Source of the DNA: Kiloniellaceae bacterium
GTDB taxonomy: Bacteria; Pseudomonadota; Alphaproteobacteria; Kiloniellales; J153
Length of the DNA stretch: 64,000 bases
Assembly (NCBI GenBank): GCA_021776175.1
Contig: JAJFGJ010000002.1
Coordinates: 62,001 to 126,000, forward strand
Direction: 5' to 3'
The notes beneath the pieces were generated by a model. That model ran no database searches. It had not been told where the DNA came from and saw nothing but the letters and a program-made list of their open reading frames with translations. This document shows, one piece after another, positions 9,662-17,040 of the stretch. The position numbers were made by a program, and so were the translations under genes. Numbering within the stretch: the stretch's first letter is position 1; the number at the start of each line of letters is the position of its first letter.

Positions 9662-11905
9662 TCACTGGAATACGTAAATCGGGCTCGACCAGATAAGGTG
9701 GCCGTCTTCTTGAGTAATCGCCACATAGAGAGCGTTATCGCCTTTATCTCGCAAGTCGATGCGCCGCCGTAAGGTGATTTTCCGGTGCGGGTTTTCATCC
9801 TGCAGGCGGAAAACTCGGATGCGCCGCCCAATGCCGCCGGCCTCAAAGGACCGGTCTTCAAGACCAATCTCGGCAATAGGTATTTCCGTCTGTACCAAAG
9901 CGGTATCGATCTTCAGAGTCCCGCCTTGGGCATCACCCAACCAAGCATCGAAGCCACCGAAGCCGCCGGTTGTCAGGGCGCTCCATTCAATGCGGTCCGG
10001 CGCGCACTGGTCGAAGCGCCTGTCCAGATTGTAGCGATTAATGGGCCGGATCCTATCGAAGCTGTTCCCGCTCAGGACCGCGTGTCCGTCCCATATGGTT
10101 TCCCGGCCCCGGCCCCGGTATTCCGAACCTTCCCAAATGACCCGGATGCGCCGCCCAAGATCCGCTTCATCATAAGGCCGATAGGTCTCCAAGGTCTCCA
10201 GCCCATTGCGGATCTCGATTCGTTCGATCGGCGCGGAACCGTGCAGATCGATGCGCAGGTCGAGTGAGGGCTCGGACGAACGAAGGATATCGCCCATCAT
10301 AGCGGCAGGGGCCGCGCGCGAGGCGCTTGAACCAAGGTTGGGATCCTCGTCGAAAAGTTCGGCCTCGTTGTCGAAGTGGGCGCTGACCTCAAGGTGCATG
10401 CGGCACCCGGTGGTGCCGTAGTGATGGCGCTGGTGCAGGGATTCTAGCAACCCTGCCCGATCAAAACCGGGCGCCAGCATACAGGTCAGTCCGCCGTAGG
10501 CGCCGAACTTGGTGGCGCCGGGATGACTGGCGCCGGGGCGACCCTTATGGCCGTCGGAATTGGACACGATGCCGACGCGGTAACCCTGCTCCAGAGCGTC
10601 ATGGAGCAACCATTCGAAAGTGCCCCAGGCGGAGTGCACCTCGACCGAGCGCTCCAAACGAATGTCATGCGACATCTTGATGTCGGCATAGCGCCCACCG
10701 ATGTGCGCGAAGACCACACACTCCTCGCCCTTCAGGCGCTCGAAGAGTTCGGCGGCGGTGTGAGCATCGCTGTCGACATCCGAGAGATCGTCGACCAGGG
10801 CGTGAGAGGAGCGATAGATGTTCCGCCCTTCCTTCAGGTAAAGCACGTTGCGATCGCCGCCCAGGCCGGTATTGCCGGACCACTCATACCCAGGAAAAGC
10901 CACGAAACGGCCCGGCTCGTCGAACTCTGCCGTTAGTTCATTCAATTGGGCCCAAAAGGGTGTGGTGATCTGAAAGTCGTTGCCCTGGTGTGACACGGCA
11001 TCGAGAAAGGCCTTGTCGCGGGCAAAAAGATGAAAATCGCGCGCCGAGTTGGTGCCGATTGTCTCCTCCGACTGACCGTGCAAATCGCCCCAATAGGGTA
11101 GTAACGCCGCCTCGGTGACGATCCGAAGCGGGTTCGAGTCGGCACGGACATCGCCTTGCGAGTCGATCAAGTTGACGATCACATCTCCGGGCTCGGCGAC
11201 GCGCAGATCCTCAAGAATAAGGGTGAACTGGCCCTCGGGAATGCTCACCCGCTCGGGCAAGCCCTCAACCGGGCTAGAGGCTTTCAAGCGGAATTCATGG
11301 GTGCCCCTATCGCTTGGATTGCCCCAGGCATCCTCACCCTTCAGACAAAGGCGAAAGGGCTCGCCGACCCGCCGAAGGCTCGGCAGGATGGCCTTCCAGA
11401 GAACCGGTTCGCCAGCGACGATGCGGATCGTCGCTTGTTCGGGCAGTTCCACATAATTATAGGTCGCGATCGCGTCCACCAGAACCCGGAACTCGAAGGT
11501 ATCTTCGCAAAAGGTTTGCAGGCGCATGCCAGGGCTGCCCTGGCGCCGATCGCCGAAACGGACGACGATCCGATCGCCCTCGCGCAGGAAACCGCGCACG
11601 ACCTTGATGTAGAGCGTCTTATCCCAGGGCCGAATATTGCTCTTCATGTCGTAATCGGCGTGGAGCACGGCCCCATTGGAGGCCTCGACGCTGACATAGT
11701 TCGCCGCCTTGGGGTTATCGGACTGGGGCCGGCCCATATCGCTGGCAAAGCGATGCACGACCTTGATTGAGCCGGTGTCGTCGATGCCGAAGGTTCCGGC
11801 GGTGTAGGTGAGGGTGAATTCCTGAAACGAACCGGCGATGAATTCGCCTTGGGGCTCCACTCTCGCGGTGCCCATGCGTTCCGGTAGATAGGTCGAATGC
11901 GGCAT
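9662..11905 (-). CDS. DUF3604 family protein (PHP-like metal hydrolase suspected)
   Basis: A 747-residue protein of the DUF3604 family, which has no firmly established reaction. The first third (about 1-260) is beta-rich and looks like immunoglobulin-type sheets, with no signal peptide. The family core starts at YWGDLHGQSEETIGTNSARD, followed by DFHLFARDKAFLDAVSHQGND, EWSGNTGLGGDRNVLYL and VGIVSNSDGHKGRPGASHPG. The His/Asp clusters GDLHGQS, SHQGND, FAHIGGR and SNSDGHKG resemble metal ligands of PHP-domain phosphoesterases. The start at 11905 is preceded by CAGGGATCGTC, a reasonable ribosome site. It stands alone, convergent with the acyl-CoA dehydrogenase. Family membership is confident; hydrolase activity is inference. 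Confidence 0.8.
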   Translation of the reverse strand: MPHSTYLPERMGTARVEPQGEFIAGSFQEFTLTYTAGTFGIDDTGSIKVVHRFASDMGRPQSDNPKAANYVSVEASNGAVLHADYDMKSNIRPWDKTLYIKVVRGFLREGDRIVVRFGDRRQGSPGMRLQTFCEDTFEFRVLVDAIATYNYVELPEQATIRIVAGEPVLWKAILPSLRRVGEPFRLCLKGEDAWGNPSDRGTHEFRLKASSPVEGLPERVSIPEGQFTLILEDLRVAEPGDVIVNLIDSQGDVRADSNPLRIVTEAALLPYWGDLHGQSEETIGTNSARDFHLFARDKAFLDAVSHQGNDFQITTPFWAQLNELTAEFDEPGRFVAFPGYEWSGNTGLGGDRNVLYLKEGRNIYRSSHALVDDLSDVDSDAHTAAELFERLKGEECVVFAHIGGRYADIKMSHDIRLERSVEVHSAWGTFEWLLHDALEQGYRVGIVSNSDGHKGRPGASHPGATKFGAYGGLTCMLAPGFDRAGLLESLHQRHHYGTTGCRMHLEVSAHFDNEAELFDEDPNLGSSASRAAPAAMMGDILRSSEPSLDLRIDLHGSAPIERIEIRNGLETLETYRPYDEADLGRRIRVIWEGSEYRGRGRETIWDGHAVLSGNSFDRIRPINRYNLDRRFDQCAPDRIEWSALTTGGFGGFDAWLGDAQGGTLKIDTALVQTEIPIAEIGLEDRSFEAGGIGRRIRVFRLQDENPHRKITLRRRIDLRDKGDNALYVAITQEDGHLIWSSPIYVFQ

Positions 11906-12034
11906 GACGATCCCTGCGAAGCTCCGCTACGTCTTGCTAGCATCCTCTTGCACCGACAAGGACAACGCAAGTCGGCCCGTCCCGTAAACTAGGCGCGGGC
12001 CGATCATCGATCTAACCGTCTGACTCGGGGCCGG

Positions 12035-12577
12035 TTACGCCGCCTTGGTGGCCTTGGCCGTCAAATTTGAGAGCACGTTCTGCGGCGCCGACTCGCCGTA
12101 GGGATCGCTTTCGCAGTTGTCTGAGAAGCCGGGCTCCTCGAACCAAGCCTCGACCGTGCCGTCCTTGACGACCGCGGCGTATCGCCAGGACCGCATGCCG
12201 AAGCCGAGATTATCCTTGGCCACCAGCATACCCATCTTGCGCGTGAACTCGCCCGAGCCGTCGGCGATCACCTGCACGTTGTTCAGCTTCTGCTGCTTGG
12301 CCCAAGCGTTCATGACAAAGGCATCGTTGACCGAGAGGCAGTAGATCGCGTCGATGCCCTTGGTCTTGAACTCGCCGGCCAGCTTCTCGAAATCGGGCAG
12401 TTGATAAGTCGAGCAAGTCGGCGTGTAGGCGCCAGGCAGCGAGAACAGCACGACGCGCTTGCCCTTGAAGTAGTCGTCCGTGGACACCTCCTGCCAGCGG
12501 AAGGGGTTGTCGCCGCCAACGGCCTCGTCGCGCACGCGTGTCTTAAAGGTGACTTGGGGTAGGTTTTTGCCGATCAT
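12035..12577 (-). CDS. Peroxiredoxin, Prx5-type
   Basis: A 180-residue thiol peroxidase that reduces H2O2 and alkyl hydroperoxides. The peroxidatic Cys55 sits in the signature PxxxTxxC (PGAYTPTC, Pro48, Thr52, Cys55). GMRSWRYAAVVKDG and the VEAWFEEPG region are typical of the Prx5 subfamily. There is no fused glutaredoxin domain, so it must be recharged by a separate thioredoxin or glutaredoxin. The start is supported by CCAGGAGAACACAAC directly upstream. The upstream region carries a good sigma70 promoter overlapped by an Irr-type iron-control palindrome, so expression is likely tied to iron or haem status. It is monocistronic. Confidence 0.93.
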   Translation of the reverse strand: MIGKNLPQVTFKTRVRDEAVGGDNPFRWQEVSTDDYFKGKRVVLFSLPGAYTPTCSTYQLPDFEKLAGEFKTKGIDAIYCLSVNDAFVMNAWAKQQKLNNVQVIADGSGEFTRKMGMLVAKDNLGFGMRSWRYAAVVKDGTVEAWFEEPGFSDNCESDPYGESAPQNVLSNLTAKATKAA

Positions 12578-12626
12578 GTTGTGTTCTCCTGGTTAGGAAT
12601 TTCGCTGAAAGTTAAGTTATTGCGAA

Positions 12627-12641
12627 TTAGAATTATTCTAA
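12627..12641 (-). promoter_or_regulatory. Irr-type iron control element (ICE box) at the peroxiredoxin promoter
   Basis: TTAGAATTATTCTAA is a perfect 7-base inverted repeat about a single central base and matches the described Irr/ICE core TTAGAA-N3-TTCTAA. It begins at the 3' end of the -10 hexamer of the peroxiredoxin promoter, so bound Irr would block transcription. The assignment to Irr follows from known alphaproteobacterial regulons; another Fur-family member could bind a similar palindrome. Confidence 0.6.
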
Positions 12642-12667
12642 TATACGAATTAGCTCGTGGATTTCAA
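12640..12667 (-). promoter_or_regulatory. Sigma70-type promoter of the peroxiredoxin gene
   Basis: On the minus strand TTGAAA (12667-12662) is followed after 16 bases by TATATT (12645-12640), each five of six bases to consensus. It lies 63-90 bases upstream of the peroxiredoxin ATG and the ICE palindrome overlaps its -10 end. Confidence 0.6.
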
Positions 12668-12676
12668 GATTTATTT

Positions 12677-12691
12677 TTAGGAAGATCCTAA
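12677..12691. promoter_or_regulatory. Second 15-base palindrome upstream of the peroxiredoxin promoter
   Basis: TTAGGAAGATCCTAA has perfect 6-base arms (TTAGGA/TCCTAA) around three bases, the same architecture as the ICE box, and its centre is exactly 50 bases from that box. No T run follows on either strand, so it is not a normal terminator. It could be a degenerate second operator site. Function is inferred only. Confidence 0.35.
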
Positions 12692-12716
12692 CTTCTTGAC
12701 CCGGATTCTCGCGGCT

Positions 12717-13097
12717 TCAGCCCGCGTCGGCCACGGCGCCGGCGCCCTCTATGCCGCGCACGGCCAGCGCCTCGTCCGTTTCACCGGCCTCCCCGGCCAC
12801 ACCCAGCGCACCTAGGGCCTCGCCGGTGGCGGCCCGTATCAGGACCCCGCCCTTGCTGCCGGTCAAGGGGCTGCCCATCTCCGTTTGCGCCACCCGGCTG
12901 ATGCCGTGGAACCAGATCGGACCGCCCTCGGCCATGTCGGCGATGGTCTTGCAGGGCTTGCCATAGGCGATACAGGTAAAGGCCTTAGCCTGGGTGATAT
13001 GGGCCAGGAGAGACACGGCTCCATAATCGCGCGCCAGGACCGCCTCAATCATGGCCCGCGCCTGTTTCAAGGTAAGTCCCGCCATGGCCTCGGCCAC
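12717..13097 (-). CDS. GlcG/HbpS family haem-binding-like protein
   Basis: A 126-residue protein of the GlcG/HbpS (DUF336) family, seen in glycolate and diol utilisation loci and in a secreted haem-binding protein. Features are LTLKQARAMIEAVLARD at the N terminus, the conserved strand AFTCIAYGKPCKTIADM, and the glycine-rich segment GSPLTGSKGGVLI. The usual C-terminal GAIGVSGG-type segment reads GALGVAGEAGETDEALAVRGIEGAGA. Start choice is open: a GTG at 13097 or the ATG at 13085 (MAGLTLKQ), and the frame stays open a little further upstream. No export signal is visible. It lies upstream of the peroxiredoxin gene on the same strand, but a separate promoter stands between them. The role is unknown; it is not next to the glc operon at 28-32 kb. 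Confidence 0.78.
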   Translation of the reverse strand: MAEAMAGLTLKQARAMIEAVLARDYGAVSLLAHITQAKAFTCIAYGKPCKTIADMAEGGPIWFHGISRVAQTEMGSPLTGSKGGVLIRAATGEALGALGVAGEAGETDEALAVRGIEGAGAVADAG

Positions 13098-13245
13098 TTT
13101 TTGAACCAGTTTGTATCGCCCAGACAGTGCATAACCTAAAGGCCCTTCGCACTACGTGAAAGCGCGGTCACTTCACATGGGCTTGAGGCAACGACCCCAC
13201 CAGGTTGGTCGCGGAAGTGGGTAGGAGTTGGCCGCCTGCCACCTT

Positions 13246-13275
13246 TTGACAAATACGGTGTGCCACTGCCATAGT
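13246..13275 (+). promoter_or_regulatory. Promoter of the lipoprotein gene at 13324
   Basis: A perfect -35 TTGACA (13246-13251) is followed after 18 bases by CATAGT (13270-13275), four of six to consensus. The start site would fall near 13283, about 40 bases before the ATG. Confidence 0.5.
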
Positions 13276-13323
13276 CATGTTAATGCTAACAAAACTTAGT
13301 GGCCTGACCGATTGGGGACGCGT

Positions 13324-13920
13324 ATGCTGAAGCTGAAACCCTACATTTTTGTTTTATTCGTTGCGTTTGGTATTGCCGCTTGTGCGGTGGGCCAGGATTT
13401 TGCTCGGCCTGAACGCTCGTCAATTACACTTGGTGTAACGACTCCTGCAGAAGTTATTCAAAGATTTGGGCCACCGTCCCAGCGCGGCACAACGATCGAA
13501 AACGGGGAAACGCTGGATACCGTCAGCTATGCCTACGCGTCGAGCCGCGGTAAGCCGTATTATGCAAGTGTCACACCGGCTCGAAGTATCGACTTCTGGT
13601 TACATAACGGCGTCGTTGTAGGGCATGCATTCAATAGTTCATTCCATTCAGACCAGACGGATTTCAATGAACGCGCCCTCTCGCAAATTGAAGAGGACGT
13701 TTCAACGCTGGACGATGTGATTACCCTTTTCGGAGAAGCGGATGGTATTTTCATCTACCCTCTTATCGAAAGAGTCGGGGATCGCGGACTTGTATATACA
13801 TACACCCAGTATGCGGGGTCCGCGTTCAGTCCAAGAATCTATTCCAAACAGCTTGTGCTGACACTCGACGCATCGGATATCGTAACAAACGTCAAATTCG
13901 TACAGTCGGGTGAGAGGTAG
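13324..13920 (+). CDS. Putative lipoprotein with BamE/SmpA-like features
   Basis: A 198-residue protein with an N-terminal lipoprotein signal: KLKPYIFVLFVAFG followed by the lipobox IAAC, so Cys would be lipidated near residue 21. After the Cys, the segment SSITLGVTTPAEVIQRFGPPSQRGTTIENGETLDTVSYAYA resembles the start of SmpA/OmlA (BamE) repeats (LxxGxTxxxVxxxxGxP), and ISTLDD-like text (VSTLDDVITLFGEADG) repeats the pattern later. I start at the ATG at 13324 because GGGGA lies 5 bases upstream; a TTG at 13312 is in frame but overlaps that site. The gene is visibly AT-richer than its neighbours, with codons such as TTA, AAA and ATT, which suggests recent acquisition. The exact function is unknown. 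Confidence 0.7.
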   Translation: MLKLKPYIFVLFVAFGIAACAVGQDFARPERSSITLGVTTPAEVIQRFGPPSQRGTTIENGETLDTVSYAYASSRGKPYYASVTPARSIDFWLHNGVVVGHAFNSSFHSDQTDFNERALSQIEEDVSTLDDVITLFGEADGIFIYPLIERVGDRGLVYTYTQYAGSAFSPRIYSKQLVLTLDASDIVTNVKFVQSGER

Positions 13921-13993
13921 GAACGCCCATCGAAAACGTAAAACGTTAATCTCGACCTTGGCACATGCGGCCGCCCCAAGAGCCCAAGCGAAT

Positions 13994-14296
13994 CTACTCC
14001 TCCAACAAGCTCGCGACCTTCATGGCCACGCCCATGGAGCCTTCGATCTTCAACTTGCCGAGAGTGTAGGCCATCATGGGGTTGAGGCCGCCGGTCATGA
14101 GCTTTTCCATATTGTCGGCGGAGAGGCGGATAGTGCAGGCCGGCTCACCCGCCTCCTCTTCCAGGGACGGCGGGTTCTGGGCCCCATCGACAGCGACGAT
14201 GCCTTCGTCGCCCATGTCGAAAGCGACGCGGTAGCCGAAACCGGCGAAATCGTTCAAGCGTTCTTTCATGGCTTGCAGAATATCGTCACGACTCAT
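13994..14296 (-). CDS. SCP2 sterol-binding domain protein
   Basis: A 100-residue single-domain SCP2 protein, a lipid- or acyl-CoA-binding fold with a hydrophobic tunnel. It carries the family ending strongly: CTIRLSADNMEKLMTGGLNPMMAYTLGKLKIEGSMGVAMKVASLLE. Its ATG overlaps the stop of the upstream acyl-CoA ligase by 4 bases (ATGA), so the two are translationally coupled. A plausible job is to bind or carry acyl-CoA or fatty acids made available by the ligase; this is inference from context and from the known lipid binding of SCP2 proteins. It has no signal peptide and should be cytosolic. Confidence 0.88.
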   Translation of the reverse strand: MSRDDILQAMKERLNDFAGFGYRVAFDMGDEGIVAVDGAQNPPSLEEEAGEPACTIRLSADNMEKLMTGGLNPMMAYTLGKLKIEGSMGVAMKVASLLEE

Positions 14297-16131
14297 CGCG
14301 CGCGTTCCCTCTTTGGATTCTCTCGCGAAGCGGCCGGGAGGGCCGGTGCCGCGGCCAGCGCTTCCTGGCGTCGGAGATTGTAAGCGACCAAGGCGCGGCG
14401 CAGCGGCTTGCCGATCAGGGTCTTTGGGATTTCCTCGACGAATTCGACCTTACGCGGAACCTGGAAAGGCGCCAGGCGATCCTTGAGGAATGTGCGCAGA
14501 TCCGATGCCGTCAGCGTCACCCCGTCCCTCAAAACGACGAAGGCCTTGACGACCTCGCCCCGGTGCCTGTCCTCCACGCCCGCGACCGCCGCCTCGGCGA
14601 CCGCGGGATGCAGCATGACCGCTTCCTCGACCATACGCGGATAGACATTGAAGCCGCCTGAAATGATCAGGTCCTTGATCCGGTCGATTAGAAATACATA
14701 GCCGTCCTCGTCCATGTAACCGACGTCGCCGGTGCGCAAGCGCCCCCCCGAGAGCACCCGTGCCGTCTCGGCCTCTTGATTCCAGTACCCAGCCATGATC
14801 TGAGGGCCGGTCACGCAAATCTCACCTACTTCGCCCACGGGCATGCGCCGGCTCGGTTCCTCGACCGCGACGACCTCGATAAACGTGCCTGGCAGCGGCA
14901 AGCCAGCCGAATTCTGCTTGCCCGTTTCCGTGAAGGGATTGATCGTGCACACCGGTCCGGCCTCGCTAAGGCCATAGCCTTCGACCAGCGAGCATCCGGT
15001 AACTTCCTCGAACTCGGTCTTGATGGCGTGCGGGAGAGGCGCGCCGCCGGAGATGCAAAACTTCAAGCTGGATAGATCGTATTTGTCGCGCTCGCGAAAG
15101 CTGTTGATCGCCGAATACATGGTCGGCACACCCATGAGGATGGTCGGTTTCTCCCGCCCGATGACGCCAAGCGCCTCGCTTACCTTGAAGCGAGGCAGAA
15201 GCAATAGCTCCGCCCCGCACGACAGTCCAACATTCATGACGCTGGTCATGCCAAAGACGTGGAATAAGGGCAGAACCGCCAAGATGCGTTCCTCCCCCAA
15301 CACCAAGTCAGGCACCCACAACAGGGTCTGCTCCGCGTTGGCGCTGAGACTGGCATGAGTCAACATGGCGCCCTTGGGCGTACCGGTGGTGCCGCCGGTA
15401 TATTGCAAAACCGCCAGGTCGCGCCGGGGATCGATATCGACCGGTTCCGGAACGCCGTCGTTGGCGATCAGCTTCGAGAACTTGATGTGGGCCTCGTCGC
15501 TGGGGATCGAGGCAACCTCGCGCCGCTTGAACAGAGTGAAGAGCGCGCGCTTGGGAAGGTTCAGCGCGCTGCCCATGTCGCAGACCACGATCTTCTCCAG
15601 GCAGGTGCCGAGCAACTGCCGGGCGATCTTGGGATAGATCATGCCGAGATTCATGGTCACCATGACCCGGGCCCCGGAATCGCCGATCTGGCGGGCGATT
15701 TCGGGCTCGGCATACAACGGGTTGAAGTTGACCACCGTGCCGCCGGCCTTGAGCACGGCGTAGTGGCAAATGACGTAGTAGGCCGAATTGGGCAGGAACA
15801 GCCCAACCCGGTCGCCCTTCTTGACTCCCAAATCCTGAAAGCCCTTGGCGGCCTTGGTGACCAGGTCGCCGACTTCGGCGTAATTATAGCGCTTGCCCAG
15901 AAATTCCAGGCATGGGCGCTTGGGCCAGGTCCGAACCGCCTGATCCAGAATCTCGGGAATAGGGCGAATCGGGATCTCCGCATCCCAGCTCAACCCTTGC
16001 GGATAGGAACTCTCCCAGGGGTAGGGCCGGTCCGGAGTGACCTGGACGGGCGCGCCACCGGCCGGCCGAGGCCGAAACCCCGCCAACAAGGCGGTCAAGC
16101 TGTCACGTATACCGGCCCAAAACCTCGACAT
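14293..16131 (-). CDS. fadD: Long-chain fatty acid-CoA ligase
   Basis: A 612-residue AMP-forming acyl-CoA synthetase that activates fatty acids with ATP and CoA and feeds beta-oxidation. Motifs of the ANL superfamily are clear: the P-loop-like YTGGTTGTPKGAMLTH, the FACS-type region GYGLSEAGPVCTINP and the hinge/catalytic segment TGDVGYMDEDGYVFLIDRIKDLIISGGFNVYP, ending with KTLIGKPLRRALV, which holds the C-terminal catalytic Lys. I place the start at 16131 (MSRFWAGIRD), behind GGAAGG with a 7-base gap; an ATG at 16194 is in frame but has no ribosome site. It is operonic with the SCP2 protein. Chain-length specificity is inferred from overall similarity to FadD. Confidence 0.92.
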   Translation of the reverse strand: MSRFWAGIRDSLTALLAGFRPRPAGGAPVQVTPDRPYPWESSYPQGLSWDAEIPIRPIPEILDQAVRTWPKRPCLEFLGKRYNYAEVGDLVTKAAKGFQDLGVKKGDRVGLFLPNSAYYVICHYAVLKAGGTVVNFNPLYAEPEIARQIGDSGARVMVTMNLGMIYPKIARQLLGTCLEKIVVCDMGSALNLPKRALFTLFKRREVASIPSDEAHIKFSKLIANDGVPEPVDIDPRRDLAVLQYTGGTTGTPKGAMLTHASLSANAEQTLLWVPDLVLGEERILAVLPLFHVFGMTSVMNVGLSCGAELLLLPRFKVSEALGVIGREKPTILMGVPTMYSAINSFRERDKYDLSSLKFCISGGAPLPHAIKTEFEEVTGCSLVEGYGLSEAGPVCTINPFTETGKQNSAGLPLPGTFIEVVAVEEPSRRMPVGEVGEICVTGPQIMAGYWNQEAETARVLSGGRLRTGDVGYMDEDGYVFLIDRIKDLIISGGFNVYPRMVEEAVMLHPAVAEAAVAGVEDRHRGEVVKAFVVLRDGVTLTASDLRTFLKDRLAPFQVPRKVEFVEEIPKTLIGKPLRRALVAYNLRRQEALAAAPALPAASRENPKRERAR

Positions 16132-16294
16132 CTCACGACCTTCCGGTTCCCGCGCGCCGTGCTGGTTTGTTGCACCGCACAAAGTAATACGCACGACCCC
16201 AGGTAATCATACCAGAGCGTCTTCTAAATATTTGGTAATGAAGCGGTAGAAATACCACACACCTTGGTGCGGTTACTTCAGCTAGTGCCTGGCC

Positions 16295-16543
16295 TCAGAC
16301 CGCCAAGCCTAGAGCGCGCTTGTATAGATCGAGCAGTTCCTCCTGCTCTTCCCGGTCGGCACTGTCCAACTTCCGCAGGCGCACGACCTGGCGCATGATC
16401 TTGACGTCGAAGCCGTTACCCTTGGCCTCGGCATAGACCTCGCGGATGTCGGCCGTCATGGCCGCCTTTTCCTCCTCCAGGCGCTCGATCCGCTCGATAT
16501 AGGAGCGTAGTTGCTCCGCCCCGATTCCCCCGACATCGGTCAT
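16295..16543 (-). CDS. gapR: GapR-type nucleoid-associated protein (DUF2312)
   Basis: An 82-residue protein of the DUF2312 family, whose Caulobacter member GapR is an essential DNA-binding protein that recognises overtwisted, AT-rich DNA ahead of replication and transcription machinery. The full family pattern is present: IGAEQLRSYIERIERLEEEKAAMTADIREVYAEAKGNGFDVKIMRQVVRLRKLD, a long coiled-coil helix followed by a helix bundle. Length matches (80-90). CGGAGAGAAATTTTC gives a good ribosome site. It is monocistronic, upstream of the fadD unit on the same strand with an intervening gap of about 160 bases. Occurrence is essentially limited to alphaproteobacteria, so it is a useful marker. Confidence 0.93.
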   Translation of the reverse strand: MTDVGGIGAEQLRSYIERIERLEEEKAAMTADIREVYAEAKGNGFDVKIMRQVVRLRKLDSADREEQEELLDLYKRALGLAV

Positions 16544-16649
16544 GAAAATTTCTCTCCGTGGTAGCTGATTAAGACGGTCTATGGGCGCGAGAGATTACCC
16601 GCGCGCCCCGCGCGGTTCAACGCCGTCGGTCTGTGGAAAAGATTGGGCC

Positions 16650-16955
16650 CTAGTGGTGGTCCGGGTGCGATTTCTCGAAGGCCGCCTTCTGCTCGGCCGT
16701 CGCCTCGGTTTGATGCTTCGCCTTCCAGTCCGCGTAGGGCATGCCGTAGACCATCTCGCGCGCCTGGTCGTAGGTGACCGGCAGATCGCGCTCCTCGGCC
16801 GCCGCCACATACCACTTGGACAGGCAGTTACGGCAGAAGCCGGACAGGTTCATCAGGTCGATGTTTTGCACATCGTTGCGCTCGCGCAGGTGATCGACCA
16901 GGCGCCGGAACGCGGCGGCTTCCAATTCGGTCTGGGTTTGCTTGTCCATAGGCAT
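16650..16955 (-). CDS. DUF1244 family protein
   Basis: A 101-residue protein of the DUF1244 family, small helical proteins of unknown function common in alpha- and gammaproteobacteria. Characteristic text is AAAFRRLVDHLRERNDVQNIDLMNLSGFCRNCLSKWY followed by MVYGMPYADWKAKHQ. The CRNC pair and the C-terminal KSHPDHH could bind a metal, which is a guess. AGGGAGATGTA precedes the start at 16955; a second Met two codons later is also possible. It lies between gapR and the GCS2-like gene on the same strand with its own spacing of about 85-105 bases on each side. Confidence 0.88.
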   Translation of the reverse strand: MPMDKQTQTELEAAAFRRLVDHLRERNDVQNIDLMNLSGFCRNCLSKWYVAAAEERDLPVTYDQAREMVYGMPYADWKAKHQTEATAEQKAAFEKSHPDHH

Positions 16956-17040
16956 TACATCTCCCTAGTTTGATGGAACGGCGGCTTCGCTTGGTATCTA
17001 GGCAAGCGGGCCACCCTTATCCAGATCGCATACGGACGCC

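Noticed and set aside
13196..13206. ACCAGGTTGGT as another PdhR-type operator
   Set aside because: The half-sites point the wrong way (ACCA-N3-TGGT), unlike the true TGGT-N3-ACCA sites.
16201..16212. GGTAATCATACC upstream of fadD as a second copy of the beta-oxidation operator
   Set aside because: GGTA-ATCA-TACC is palindromic, but the arms are shorter and the spacing differs from TAGGTAA-N5-TTACCTA, so I do not claim the same regulator.
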